Source: a bacterium (GTDB lineage Bacteria > CSSED10-310 > JAJRTK01). Taken from it: a stretch of 6,239 nt of DNA. Where the stretch lies: NCBI GenBank assembly GCA_024278345.1, contig JAJRTK010000169.1, positions 1 through 6,239 on the forward strand, read 5' to 3'. The translations under genes and the position numbers were made by a program. Shown here in pieces: positions 1 through 5,997 of this stretch. Positions within the stretch are counted from its first letter, which is position 1, and the number at the start of each line of letters is the position of its first letter. The notes below the pieces were generated by a model that worked only from the letters and a program-made list of their open reading frames with translations, was not told the origin of the DNA and made no database searches.

Positions 1-689
1 CGGTACCTCGACCCGGACCTCAATGGTCTCCAGATCGGCAAGGCGCGCCACCTTTCCGCCCCGGTCGATCCACTGGCCCACCTCGGTATAGACCTCTGTG
101 ACCACTCCTCCGAAGGGAGCCTTCACCACCCTCGCTTCAAATCATCCCTCAAATCAGCCAAAATCGCCTCGGCCCGCCTTTTCTGGCTCTCCAAGACCGC
201 CCGGTTGGCCACGTCCTGGTCCAGGCGCTCCTGGGCCACGATCTTCTTCCGAATGAGCTCCTGAGAACGAGCCTCTTCCGCCTCGGCTCGCAAAAGACGC
301 GCCTCCACTTCCCCAAGCTCTGCCTGGGCAGTCTCCAACGCCCGCTTGATCCGAAGCTGGTCCAAAGAAATCATCTTCTCACCCCGGCGAAACCACTTCC
401 CCTCGTCGATCTCCACGGAGTCCACTAAACCAGCCAGCTCACTGGCGACGATGCTCTCCCGAACGGGATAAACCGTTCCGGCAAACGAAAGCTCTTCGGT
501 GAGAGGCCGGCTCTCAACAGGAGCCGTCACCACTAGGGCAGCCCTGGGACCACCGCCCGCGGAAACCACCGCTGCCGCCACAAACAGAAACCCAAAACCG
601 GCCAACAGTCTCACGCCAGCCATACCCACAATCCCCTCACGACCCTTGGCAACTCCAACGAATCTTTGCCGGTCCACATCGATCCTCAC
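1..689 (-). pseudogene. RND/HlyD-family periplasmic adaptor (membrane fusion protein), frameshifted and cut by the window edge
   Basis: Adaptors of this family bridge an inner-membrane pump and an outer-membrane channel in Gram-negative efflux systems. From the first possible start, GTG at 687-689, the frame encodes a basic N-terminus and a hydrophobic signal or anchor segment (about residues 23-45). Next come the first lipoyl half-motif ('AGLVDSVEIDEGKWFRRGE', about 86-104) and a long charged coiled-coil hairpin (about 108-185), ending at a TGA at 123-125. The second lipoyl half-motif, 'KAPFGGVVTEVYTEVGQW', continues at once in another frame and stays open to base 1. One missing base near 133-138 explains this, giving DLKR-R-VVKAPF, close to the family pattern. 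Other starts are GTG at 675-677 (GAGG 6 bases upstream) and ATG at 621-623 (GAGGGG 9 bases upstream), which puts the signal segment at the N-terminus. The beta-barrel and C-terminal domains lie outside the window. The frameshift may be real or a sequencing error. Confidence 0.85.
126..141 (-). other. Frameshift point in the adaptor gene
   Basis: Reading on the minus strand, the upstream frame gives D-L-K-R-G-W-stop and the downstream frame gives A-R-V-V-K-A-P-F. Family conservation moves from the first frame to the second between about 141 and 130. The change equals loss of one base. I see no slippery heptamer of the X-XXY-YYZ kind here, so programmed frameshifting is not favoured. Confidence 0.75.
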
Positions 690-970
690 TCTCTCCAGTG
701 CCCTGGGAGACGGACACCTTTTTTACGTAAGACAACCGCCCACTCCCAATTCAGACGCCCAGGTCATCCAGATTTCTACGGAACCTGCCAAACTCGTCGA
801 ACCGAAAAAAAGCGAACAGCAGACAGTCGCCCGCAACCGCCTCCCACCCACAGGCCACGCTCCGAAGCGACAAACAAGAGACCTTGATCGCGAAACAACG
901 GATGAGATCCATGGGAACAGAAAGTCTGGCACCGGCAATCCAGAGCGGCTGCCCCTGTCATGCCCCGCTG

Positions 971-1003
971 AAAAGAAGAAAAGGGCAAGAAAACCTTGCG
1001 CCC
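971..1003 (-). terminator. Possible rho-independent terminator
   Basis: On the minus strand GCAAG-GTTTT-CTTGC forms a five-base stem. It is lengthened by GGG/CCC across one bulged base and is followed by TTTTCTTCTTTTC. It lies about 170 bases past the pyrE stop and before the adaptor gene. The bulge and the interrupted T-run make it a moderate candidate only. Confidence 0.45.
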
Positions 1004-1020
1004 CACGGGAAGCCAATGGT

Positions 1021-1056
1021 GCCCCCTTTTTCAGGGCAACCGATGGGAAAAGGGGC
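1021..1056. repeat. Imperfect inverted repeat
   Basis: The arms GCCCCCTTTTTC (1021-1032) and GAAAAGGGGC (1047-1056) pair over ten bases with one bulged C and one bulged T, leaving a 14-base loop. No T-tract follows on either strand, so it is not a standard terminator. It could be an RNA-stability or processing structure at the end of the pyr transcript. Confidence 0.4.
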
Positions 1057-1129
1057 GAAGATGGCGGACAGCGGGCGCCGGACGGCGACCGATGGGAGCG
1101 GAAGGCAACACATTGAGAAAAAAGAGGGT

Positions 1130-1157
1130 TCTGAAAACTAAGCCCGGGATTCCAGGC
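1130..1157 (-). terminator. Weak terminator-like hairpin after pyrE
   Basis: Starting 14 bases past the pyrE stop codon, the minus strand reads GCCTGG-AATC-CCGGGC, a six-pair stem with one G-T pair. It is followed by TTAGTTTTC and then a further T-rich stretch. The position fits the end of the pyr operon, but the stem is short. Confidence 0.4.
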
Positions 1158-1170
1158 ACCATGCGGGAAG

Positions 1171-1881
1171 TCAGGTTCCGGAACAATGGGCCAAATGCCG
1201 CTCCAACGCCTCCACCGCCGAACCGTTGTTCCCACCTTCCACACGCAGCGCGGCCAAAAGTTCTCGGGCCGTCAAAACGGAGTAAACCTCAATCCCCGTG
1301 AGTTCCCGAAACCGCTGGGCGCCCGTCCTGCCATCCTCCCCCGCTTCCTGGCGATCCAGCGCGATGACGAGCCCATCGATGGAAACCGTTGCCTCCACGC
1401 TCCTAAGCAGACGAATCGCCTCCAGTTTCGTTCGCGCCGTCGTCAGAACATCGTCCAGAATCACGATGCGCGCATTGGGCCGAATCTCGCACCCCACCAA
1501 CCTTGCACGGCTACGCTCGCTCTCCGAGGCCGATCCGGAATGCTCGCCGTGGCGCTTGGGCTCCTTTCGATCAAACAGCCATCCCATCTCCGCGCCGTGA
1601 AGCTCGTAAGCCAATAGAGCGGCGCCGACGGCTAGCGGAATGCCCTTGTAAGCGGGACCAAACAGGATATCCGGCCAGGTTGTGCCCCTAAAAGCCCTTT
1701 CCAGCACCGCCACATAGGCCCGGAAGAGCTCACCCACGGCCTTGCCCGTGGAAAACCGGCCCACGTCAAAGAAATAGGGAGACTCCAGGCCACTCTTGAG
1801 GCGAAATGGGCCGTCCAAGCGCAATGCGCCACAGTCCAGAGCTGCCCTGACAAATGCCCTCTTCTCCGAAGACAACTCCAC
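1171..1881 (-). CDS. pyrE: Orotate phosphoribosyltransferase
   Basis: Converts orotate and PRPP to OMP and pyrophosphate, the fifth step of de novo pyrimidine synthesis, in the cytoplasm. The protein has 236 residues, somewhat longer than the E. coli enzyme. Visible motifs: LKSG (28-31) with SPYFFDVGRF (34-43), FGPAYKGIPLA (74-84), the catalytic-loop motif RKEPKRHGE (105-113), the PRPP-binding motif VILDDVLTTART (140-151) and DRQE (176-179). The PRPP motif has Ala-Arg where many members have a Gly after the Thr; Ala is, as far as I recall, tolerated at the Gly position. About 12 extra residues, rich in Ser, Glu and Arg (114-126), follow the HGE loop compared with E. coli PyrE. The start is GTG at 1879-1881, preceded by AGGGAG eight bases upstream. 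The gene begins 38 bases after the pyrD stop, so co-transcription is likely. Identity is secure. Confidence 0.95.
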   Translation of the reverse strand: MELSSEKRAFVRAALDCGALRLDGPFRLKSGLESPYFFDVGRFSTGKAVGELFRAYVAVLERAFRGTTWPDILFGPAYKGIPLAVGAALLAYELHGAEMGWLFDRKEPKRHGEHSGSASESERSRARLVGCEIRPNARIVILDDVLTTARTKLEAIRLLRSVEATVSIDGLVIALDRQEAGEDGRTGAQRFRELTGIEVYSVLTARELLAALRVEGGNNGSAVEALERHLAHCSGT

Positions 1882-1919
1882 TGCCTTCTCCCTTCAAGAA
1901 GTCGCTCTTTCCGCACGGA

Positions 1920-2870
1920 TCAGGCCTCGACCGGCGCCACGCGCAAGGCACCGATCTTTGCCGCGATCCCTGGTACTCCCCGCTCCGCCAAAACCTCATG
2001 AAGCTCCCGCTTCAGCCTGCCAAAGATCTTCGGGCCTTCCTCCAAATAACTGGTTCCCACCTCTACCGCACCGGCGCCGCAAAGCAAATGGCCATAGAGA
2101 TCAAGCCCGGAATAGACACCGCCAACACCCACGACATCGACCTTCCCGGCCAAGGCCAGAAAAAACTGGCGGATGTTCCAGCGAGCGATCCGCAAGATAT
2201 CGCGGCCGCCGGCACCTCCCATCCCACCGTTGGGATGGATCCGCGTCTGCTCCGTCTCGAAGTCGATCTCCAAGCCGCTGGGAGAATTGATGCAAACGGC
2301 AGCCTGGACCCCCACGTCCAGAAGCAACTGAGCCATCGCCTCCACCATCGCCCGATCCTGGTAAGGCGGAAGCTTCACCCAAAGGTCGCACCTGGTGGAT
2401 CGGCGCACGGCCTTCAGGACCGACCGCGCCGCCTCCAAATCAAACGCCATCTGGGGCTTTCCCGGGATGTTGGGGCAAGAGAGGTTCACCTCAATGGCGC
2501 TGGCCACCCGGCCCAACCGTTCCGCCATGGCCGGATAGTCCTGGGCGCTCAGCCCCGCGATGCTCGCGATGACCGGCTTCCCAAACTCCGCCCGAAGCCG
2601 CTCCACCTGCCGGGCATGCCCTTCGCACCCCAAGTTGCAAAGCCCGTTGGAGTTCAATGAAGTGCCCCGCAGGGAGTCTCTCCAAAGCCGGGGCTCCGGA
2701 TTCCCCGCTCGCGGCTCCAGCGTCGCGGACTTCAAGACCACGGCACCTGCATCGGACTCAGCCAGTGCCCAGAGTTCTTCGTCCCGCGTCGAAAGCGGTC
2801 CCGATGCGTTGAAAACGCACGGCGCTATCTCCAACGTGCCAATCGTCGTCCTAAGATCCGATCCAGCCAT
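1920..2870 (-). CDS. pyrD: Dihydroorotate dehydrogenase, class 1A type
   Basis: Oxidises dihydroorotate to orotate using FMN. Class 1A enzymes are soluble, cytosolic and usually pass electrons to fumarate. From the ATG at 2868-2870 the protein has 316 residues, close to the family length. Matches to the Lactococcus PyrDA pattern: NASGP (21-25), KSATLEPRAGNPEPR (47-61, FMN-contact Lys47), NSNGL (73-77), NLSCPNIPGKPQ (129-140) with catalytic-base Cys132, KLPPY (166-170), CINS (193-196), GGV (250-252) and the phosphate-binding GAGAVEVGT (265-273). The SCPNxPGKPQ loop is typical of class 1A; class 1B has a different sequence there. No pyrK-like gene is adjacent, which agrees. A TTG at 2889-2891 would give a 4-base overlap with pyrBI and seven more residues but has no clear ribosome site; AGAAGGA lies 11 bases before the chosen ATG. 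Gaps are 17 bases to pyrBI and 38 to pyrE. Confidence 0.93.
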   Translation of the reverse strand: MAGSDLRTTIGTLEIAPCVFNASGPLSTRDEELWALAESDAGAVVLKSATLEPRAGNPEPRLWRDSLRGTSLNSNGLCNLGCEGHARQVERLRAEFGKPVIASIAGLSAQDYPAMAERLGRVASAIEVNLSCPNIPGKPQMAFDLEAARSVLKAVRRSTRCDLWVKLPPYQDRAMVEAMAQLLLDVGVQAAVCINSPSGLEIDFETEQTRIHPNGGMGGAGGRDILRIARWNIRQFFLALAGKVDVVGVGGVYSGLDLYGHLLCGAGAVEVGTSYLEEGPKIFGRLKRELHEVLAERGVPGIAAKIGALRVAPVEA

Positions 2871-2887
2871 GGCTCTGGGCTTCCTTC

Positions 2888-4420
2888 TCAAGCTCGCCCG
2901 ACAAAAGCGATCTCATTCTTCCGCATCCGGGCGTCGCAATAGTGGCACTGAAGCACTGGCGGGGTCCTAGACAAGGTACGGAAACGCGATTCCACGCCCT
3001 CCCTAAACTCCGGCCTCGAAATGCAATTCGGGTTCGGGCAGATCAGCAGTCCCCGCACCTGACGCGGCAACCGGACCAGCCCCTTCTCCACAATGGAGCC
3101 GCGCTCAATAAACGAAACCGTGGCATCGGGAGAGATCAACGCAATCTGGTTCAGCTCGGAACGGCTCGGCTTGTAGCCAATGATCTTGATCAGGTCTTTC
3201 CGGCTGCAGGCCGCGCGGCGACTGGCCAAGTTTTCCGCCACCAAGACCGGCACTCCACGGGGAATCCGAAGAGAAGCCTTCACAAGTCCCGAGTGTCCCG
3301 CCAAAATGTGATCGATGACGGTCCCGTCCTGAATGGTAAACAAATACTCCGGTCGAGGCTTATCCGGGTGCGACCGCCCTAGAGCCAACGGTGTCAGCGG
3401 AGATTCCTCCGCGGGCTCACCGGACTCCCTCCCCAGATACTCCGGCGTCTCGATCCCGCCGAGCACCAACGACAAGAGTGCAAGGCGAACCGTCAACCCG
3501 TTGGCCGCCTGCTGATAATAATAGGCATACGGCGAAGCGTCCACGGAGAAGTCCAGCTCCAAGTTCTCCTTGTCCCTGGGCAAGGGATGCAAGACCCGTA
3601 GATTTCTCTTGGCGCCCCGCAAATGGCGTGCCGAAAGCTGGAACGCCCGCCGCACCAACTCGAACTCCGTCTCGTCGGGAAAACGCTCCTTCTGGATACG
3701 CGTCATATATAGGATGTCCGTCTCCTCCACCACCTCTTCAATCTGAGTGTGAAGCGAATAGGGAACTCCAATCTCATCCAGATAGTCCCGGTACTCTACC
3801 GGCAACTGAAGACTCTGGGGCGCAACGAACCTCAAGCTGCAACCCCTGAACTTCGTCAACGCCTTCGTCAAGGAATGCACCGTCCGGCCATACTTCAGGT
3901 CCCCCACGAAAGAGATGACCATCTTCCCTAAATCCCGCAGCTCCTGCCACGATTCGTCGGGCCTCTGACATTCCAAGATAGAAAAGAGGTCCAACATGGT
4001 CTGCGTCGGATGCTCGTGGGCACCATCTCCAGCATTGACGATGGGAACATCGATAGACTCCGCCCCCCAAAGAGCTGCCCCCGACACCGGATGCCGCATC
4101 ACGATGACATCCGCGCCGTAACCCTGAATCATCCGAAGCGTATCCTTGAGAGGCTCTCCTTTTTGCCAAGACGTCCCTGTTCGGCTCGAAAAGCCCACAG
4201 TCTCCAGCCCAAGTTGCTTCGCAGCCTGCAGAAAGCTAAACCGCGTCCGCGTGCTAGGCTCAAAAAAAGCGTAGTACATCCGCCGACCCACAAGCCGCGC
4301 CTTCAGCTCCTCACGCCTTTCATGAACGCTCCGGGCCGTCTCCAGAACAAACAGAAGCTCCTCAAGGGAAAAATCCCCAATGGCCAAAATCGGCCTGCGA
4401 AAAAACGGTGGTCGAGTCAT
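2888..4420 (-). CDS. pyrBI: Aspartate transcarbamoylase, catalytic and regulatory chains fused (PyrB-PyrI)
   Basis: Makes carbamoyl-aspartate from carbamoyl phosphate and aspartate, the committed step of pyrimidine synthesis. From ATG 4418-4420 the chain has 510 residues. Residues 5-320 are a full catalytic chain: FFEPSTRTRFSF (52-63, carbamoyl-phosphate site), SWQKGEPLKDT (84-94, active-site Lys), MRHPVSGA (108-115), GDGAHEHPTQTMLDL (131-145), VGDLKYGRTVHSL (172-184), QKER (243-246, aspartate-binding Arg) and LHPLPR (277-282). A Pro/Glu-rich linker (about 322-357) leads to a PyrI domain. That domain has GTVIDHI (366-372, nucleotide-site Asp-His), RKDLIKI (407-413), a Lys at 446 matching the second nucleotide-contact Lys, and four zinc Cys (461, 466, 492, 495; C-x4-C and C-x2-C). 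All allosteric and zinc residues I checked against E. coli PyrI are present, so feedback by nucleotides is likely. Similar fusions are known from Thermotoga maritima. The frame stays open 60 codons upstream, but that stretch has no resemblance to PyrB. An ATG at 4427-4429 is a close alternative start. Confidence 0.93.
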   Translation of the reverse strand: MTRPPFFRRPILAIGDFSLEELLFVLETARSVHERREELKARLVGRRMYYAFFEPSTRTRFSFLQAAKQLGLETVGFSSRTGTSWQKGEPLKDTLRMIQGYGADVIVMRHPVSGAALWGAESIDVPIVNAGDGAHEHPTQTMLDLFSILECQRPDESWQELRDLGKMVISFVGDLKYGRTVHSLTKALTKFRGCSLRFVAPQSLQLPVEYRDYLDEIGVPYSLHTQIEEVVEETDILYMTRIQKERFPDETEFELVRRAFQLSARHLRGAKRNLRVLHPLPRDKENLELDFSVDASPYAYYYQQAANGLTVRLALLSLVLGGIETPEYLGRESGEPAEESPLTPLALGRSHPDKPRPEYLFTIQDGTVIDHILAGHSGLVKASLRIPRGVPVLVAENLASRRAACSRKDLIKIIGYKPSRSELNQIALISPDATVSFIERGSIVEKGLVRLPRQVRGLLICPNPNCISRPEFREGVESRFRTLSRTPPVLQCHYCDARMRKNEIAFVGRA

Positions 4421-4786
4421 ACCCTTCATCCTGCCAAAAAACCTGAGTTCCGCTGACACACAGATACCGGTCACCCATGACTGGCCCCACGAAAAAGAAC
4501 CCGCTCCAGAACCGGGATCAACCATCGAATTACGCAGTTTTCCCAGGCGACAGGATCTCCCTGCCTCGGAGCGTCCCCCAAAGAGCCCGAAGATGCTCAA
4601 GGGGTGGGTCGTATCACGCTCTCAAAGAGAAGTCCAAGCTATGCGGACGATCATTTCTTGGGTTGAGTTCCGCTCCCGGCGGCGGCAGTCCGTCCGCCGC
4701 CACTCGCCCATGAGCATTCCCTCAATTTTTCTCCACGACCCAAAGAGCAAGCCCACCGGACATCGACACGGATGGAGGTTTCCCCA
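4421..4786. other. Intergenic spacer between tpiA and pyrBI
   Basis: 366 bases with no convincing gene. I looked for secG, which often follows tpiA, and saw no hydrophobic frame. On the minus strand it holds a strong hairpin (4678-4701), a 29-codon basic ORF (4622-4711), an 11-base direct repeat TGAGTTCCGCT (plus strand, 4444-4454 and 4664-4674) and a weak promoter-like pair, TTGGAC (4637-4632) and GATACG (4615-4610) with 16 bases between. TCTCTTTGAGA, a small palindrome, lies inside that pair. The length suggests the pyr operon has its own promoter and perhaps a regulated leader. Confidence 0.5.
4678..4701. repeat. Perfect 8-bp GC hairpin between tpiA and pyrBI
   Basis: On the plus strand GGCGGCGG (4678-4685) and CCGCCGCC (4694-4701) are perfect complements around an eight-base loop. 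It starts about 85 bases past the tpiA stop codon. No T-run follows on the minus strand, so it is not a standard intrinsic terminator. It could block 3' decay of tpiA mRNA or form part of a pyr leader. Confidence 0.6.
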
Positions 4787-5545
4787 TCAACCGTCAACGC
4801 CCGCAGCCTTGATGATGGCCCAAAAACTCTCAAACTCCAGGCTGGCACCCCCAACAAGAAAACCGTCAATATCCGGCTGCTCCATAAGAAATGCTGCGTT
4901 CGCCGGCTTGACGCTTCCGCCGTATAGAATGGGAAAATCCTGGACATCTTGATCCGGGGCCGCCGCATGGAGTCGGCCTCGGAGAAACTCATGGACTTCC
5001 TGAGCCTGTTCCGGCGTAGCCGTCCGGCCCGTTCCAATGGCCCAAAGAGGCTCGTAGGCCACGATGACCCGGGTAAGATCATCCCCCAACGGCACAAGGC
5101 CAGCGTCAAGTTGACGCCCAAGATGCTCAAAAGTCTCTCCCCGCTCCCGGTTCTCCAAGCTCTCGCCAATGCAAACAATTGGAATCAGTCCATGCTCGAG
5201 CGCCGCCCGAGCCTTCGCCAAGACGCGAGCATCCCCTTCCCCGTGAAACTTCCGCCGCTCCGAGTGCCCCACGATGACATGGGAACACCCCGCGACTGAC
5301 AACATTCGCGCTGAAATATCCCCGGTAAACGCGCCGAAATCCGCCTCATGACAGTCCTGCCCTCCAAAATAGAGCCCCCCGTCACCTGCCTCTGACATCA
5401 GCTCGCGAAGCCAGATGAGAGGTGGAAACAACACGATATCCACACCACACGGCGCATCGGCGACCGACAATGAGCGAACCAGCTCTTTCGCCGAATCCGC
5501 CACCATATTCATCTTCCAGTTTCCCGCTACCATCCGCCTAGCCAT
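4787..5545 (-). CDS. tpiA: Triosephosphate isomerase
   Basis: Interconverts dihydroxyacetone phosphate and glyceraldehyde 3-phosphate in glycolysis and gluconeogenesis; cytoplasmic, normally a dimer. With the second of two adjacent ATGs (5543-5545) the protein has 252 residues, the usual length. Catalytic and structural motifs are all present: AGNWKMN (7-13, with Asn9 and Lys11), IVGHSERR (91-98, electrophile His94), AYEPLWAIGTG (163-173, base Glu165 followed by the flexible-loop region), YGGSVK (208-213) and VGGASL (231-236, phosphate-binding glycines). The segment GGQDCHEADFGAFTGDIS (61-78) differs from the common AQN...GAFTGE form and resembles the version I associate with Alphaproteobacteria. 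GGAGG at 5553-5557 is seven bases from this ATG and four from the first (5546-5548), so the second is preferred; the difference is one residue. It is upstream of pyrBI on the same strand but 366 bases away. Confidence 0.97.
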   Translation of the reverse strand: MARRMVAGNWKMNMVADSAKELVRSLSVADAPCGVDIVLFPPLIWLRELMSEAGDGGLYFGGQDCHEADFGAFTGDISARMLSVAGCSHVIVGHSERRKFHGEGDARVLAKARAALEHGLIPIVCIGESLENRERGETFEHLGRQLDAGLVPLGDDLTRVIVAYEPLWAIGTGRTATPEQAQEVHEFLRGRLHAAAPDQDVQDFPILYGGSVKPANAAFLMEQPDIDGFLVGGASLEFESFWAIIKAAGVDG

Positions 5546-5552
5546 CATGAAA

Positions 5553-5557
5553 CCTCC
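5553..5557 (-). promoter_or_regulatory. Ribosome binding site of tpiA
   Basis: GGAGG on the minus strand, the clearest Shine-Dalgarno sequence in the window. Its spacing, seven bases to the second ATG and four to the first, favours the second as the main start. Confidence 0.7.
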
Positions 5558-5882
5558 ATTTGGAAAACAGCCAATAATCGGTTCTCCGCTACGCTCCGGC
5601 TACACCCTTCGGCCCCTCACCGCACTCGACGCGCCACCATCAGCGGCAGGTTCCCATCAATAACAGGGAAGACTCGGAACAATCCGTGATAAGATCGCCC
5701 GATTTCGGCATCCCGTCAGCAAGCAGGATGAATTGGACACAAGCGGAAACGGAATCGTGTTACGCACAAAAAGGCGAGTGGCAGCGGACGCGGGGAACTC
5801 GTGCCGCAGGCGCGGGTCGGCACCGCCGAGAGCGGATACAACCAAACGCCGGTGCAATCCCTGGCCAGCACCCCAAAAGATT

Positions 5883-5962
5883 GAAGACAAAAGTCTGCTT
5901 GCGGCAAAAACCACGGTGAAGCTGGAAGACAAAAGTCTCTCTCCGGAGGCTTTTACGGTAAA
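5883..5962. repeat. Degenerate 42-bp tandem repeat with AGAC-AAAA-GTCT palindromes
   Basis: GAAGACAAAAGTCT occurs at 5883-5896 and exactly again at 5925-5938, a period of 42 bases. Further blocks line up in each unit: CGG, then ACGGT[GA]AAG. Each core contains AGAC-AAAA-GTCT, a short inverted repeat. The second unit also holds TTTAC-G-GTAAA (5952-5962), a perfect odd palindrome. Forty-two bases is about four helical turns, so paired protein-binding sites on one DNA face are possible. In one plus-strand frame the units encode a 14-residue repeat, KIEDKSLLAAKTTV / KLEDKSLSPEAFTV, so a coding remnant is the alternative. Confidence 0.6.
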
Positions 5963-5997
5963 GAGAAAAAACCGTTTCCGCAGGATTGTTCCCCCCC

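Larger units (their letters stand above)
690..1170. other. Intergenic spacer between pyrE and the adaptor gene
   Basis: About 480 bases with no frame that reads like a protein. The longest open frames on both strands have erratic composition and no motifs. Reading with transcription from pyrE, it holds a small hairpin with a T-rich tail just after the pyrE stop (1130-1157), a long imperfect inverted repeat (1021-1056) and a second hairpin followed by a T-rich run (971-1003). A near-direct repeat, GC[AG]ACCGATGGGA, occurs near 1036-1048 and 1085-1097. Together these suggest the pyr transcript ends here and the adaptor gene has its own promoter, which I could not pin down. Confidence 0.6.
5549..5997. 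other. Non-coding stretch upstream of tpiA
   Basis: About 450 bases with no recognisable gene on either strand. Near tpiA (5583-5602, plus strand) is a short direct repeat, CTCCGCTACG/CTCCGGCTAC. At 5883-5962 lie two copies of a 42-base degenerate repeat. A plus-strand frame is free of stops from 5664 to the window end, but it has no ATG, reads straight through the palindromes of the 5998-6239 element and shows no family motif. I do not call it a gene. No good tpiA promoter was found; TTGTTC (minus strand, near 5675-5680) is only a weak -35 candidate. Confidence 0.5.

Noticed and set aside
126-141. Programmed -1 frameshift in the adaptor gene
   Set aside because: No slippery heptamer or obvious downstream stimulatory stem, and this family is not known to use recoding.
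723-1244. Minus-strand open frame of 173 codons across the pyrE end and the spacer
   Set aside because: It overlaps the end of pyrE in another frame, is rich in Ser, Arg, Pro and Phe without any motif, and runs through hairpins. It looks like a chance opening in GC-rich DNA.
1854-2660. Plus-strand open frame of 268 codons opposite pyrD and pyrE
   Set aside because: It is antisense to two secure genes and its composition mirrors their codon bias; no family resemblance.
4421-4600. Upstream 60-codon extension of the pyrBI frame, starting at a TTG at 4600
   Set aside because: It has no similarity to any ATCase N-terminus and ordinary spacer-like composition; the ATG at 4418-4420 matches the known start of PyrB, with CAGGA at a suitable distance.
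4421-4786. secG after tpiA, a common neighbour
   Set aside because: No frame in the spacer shows the two hydrophobic segments expected of SecG.
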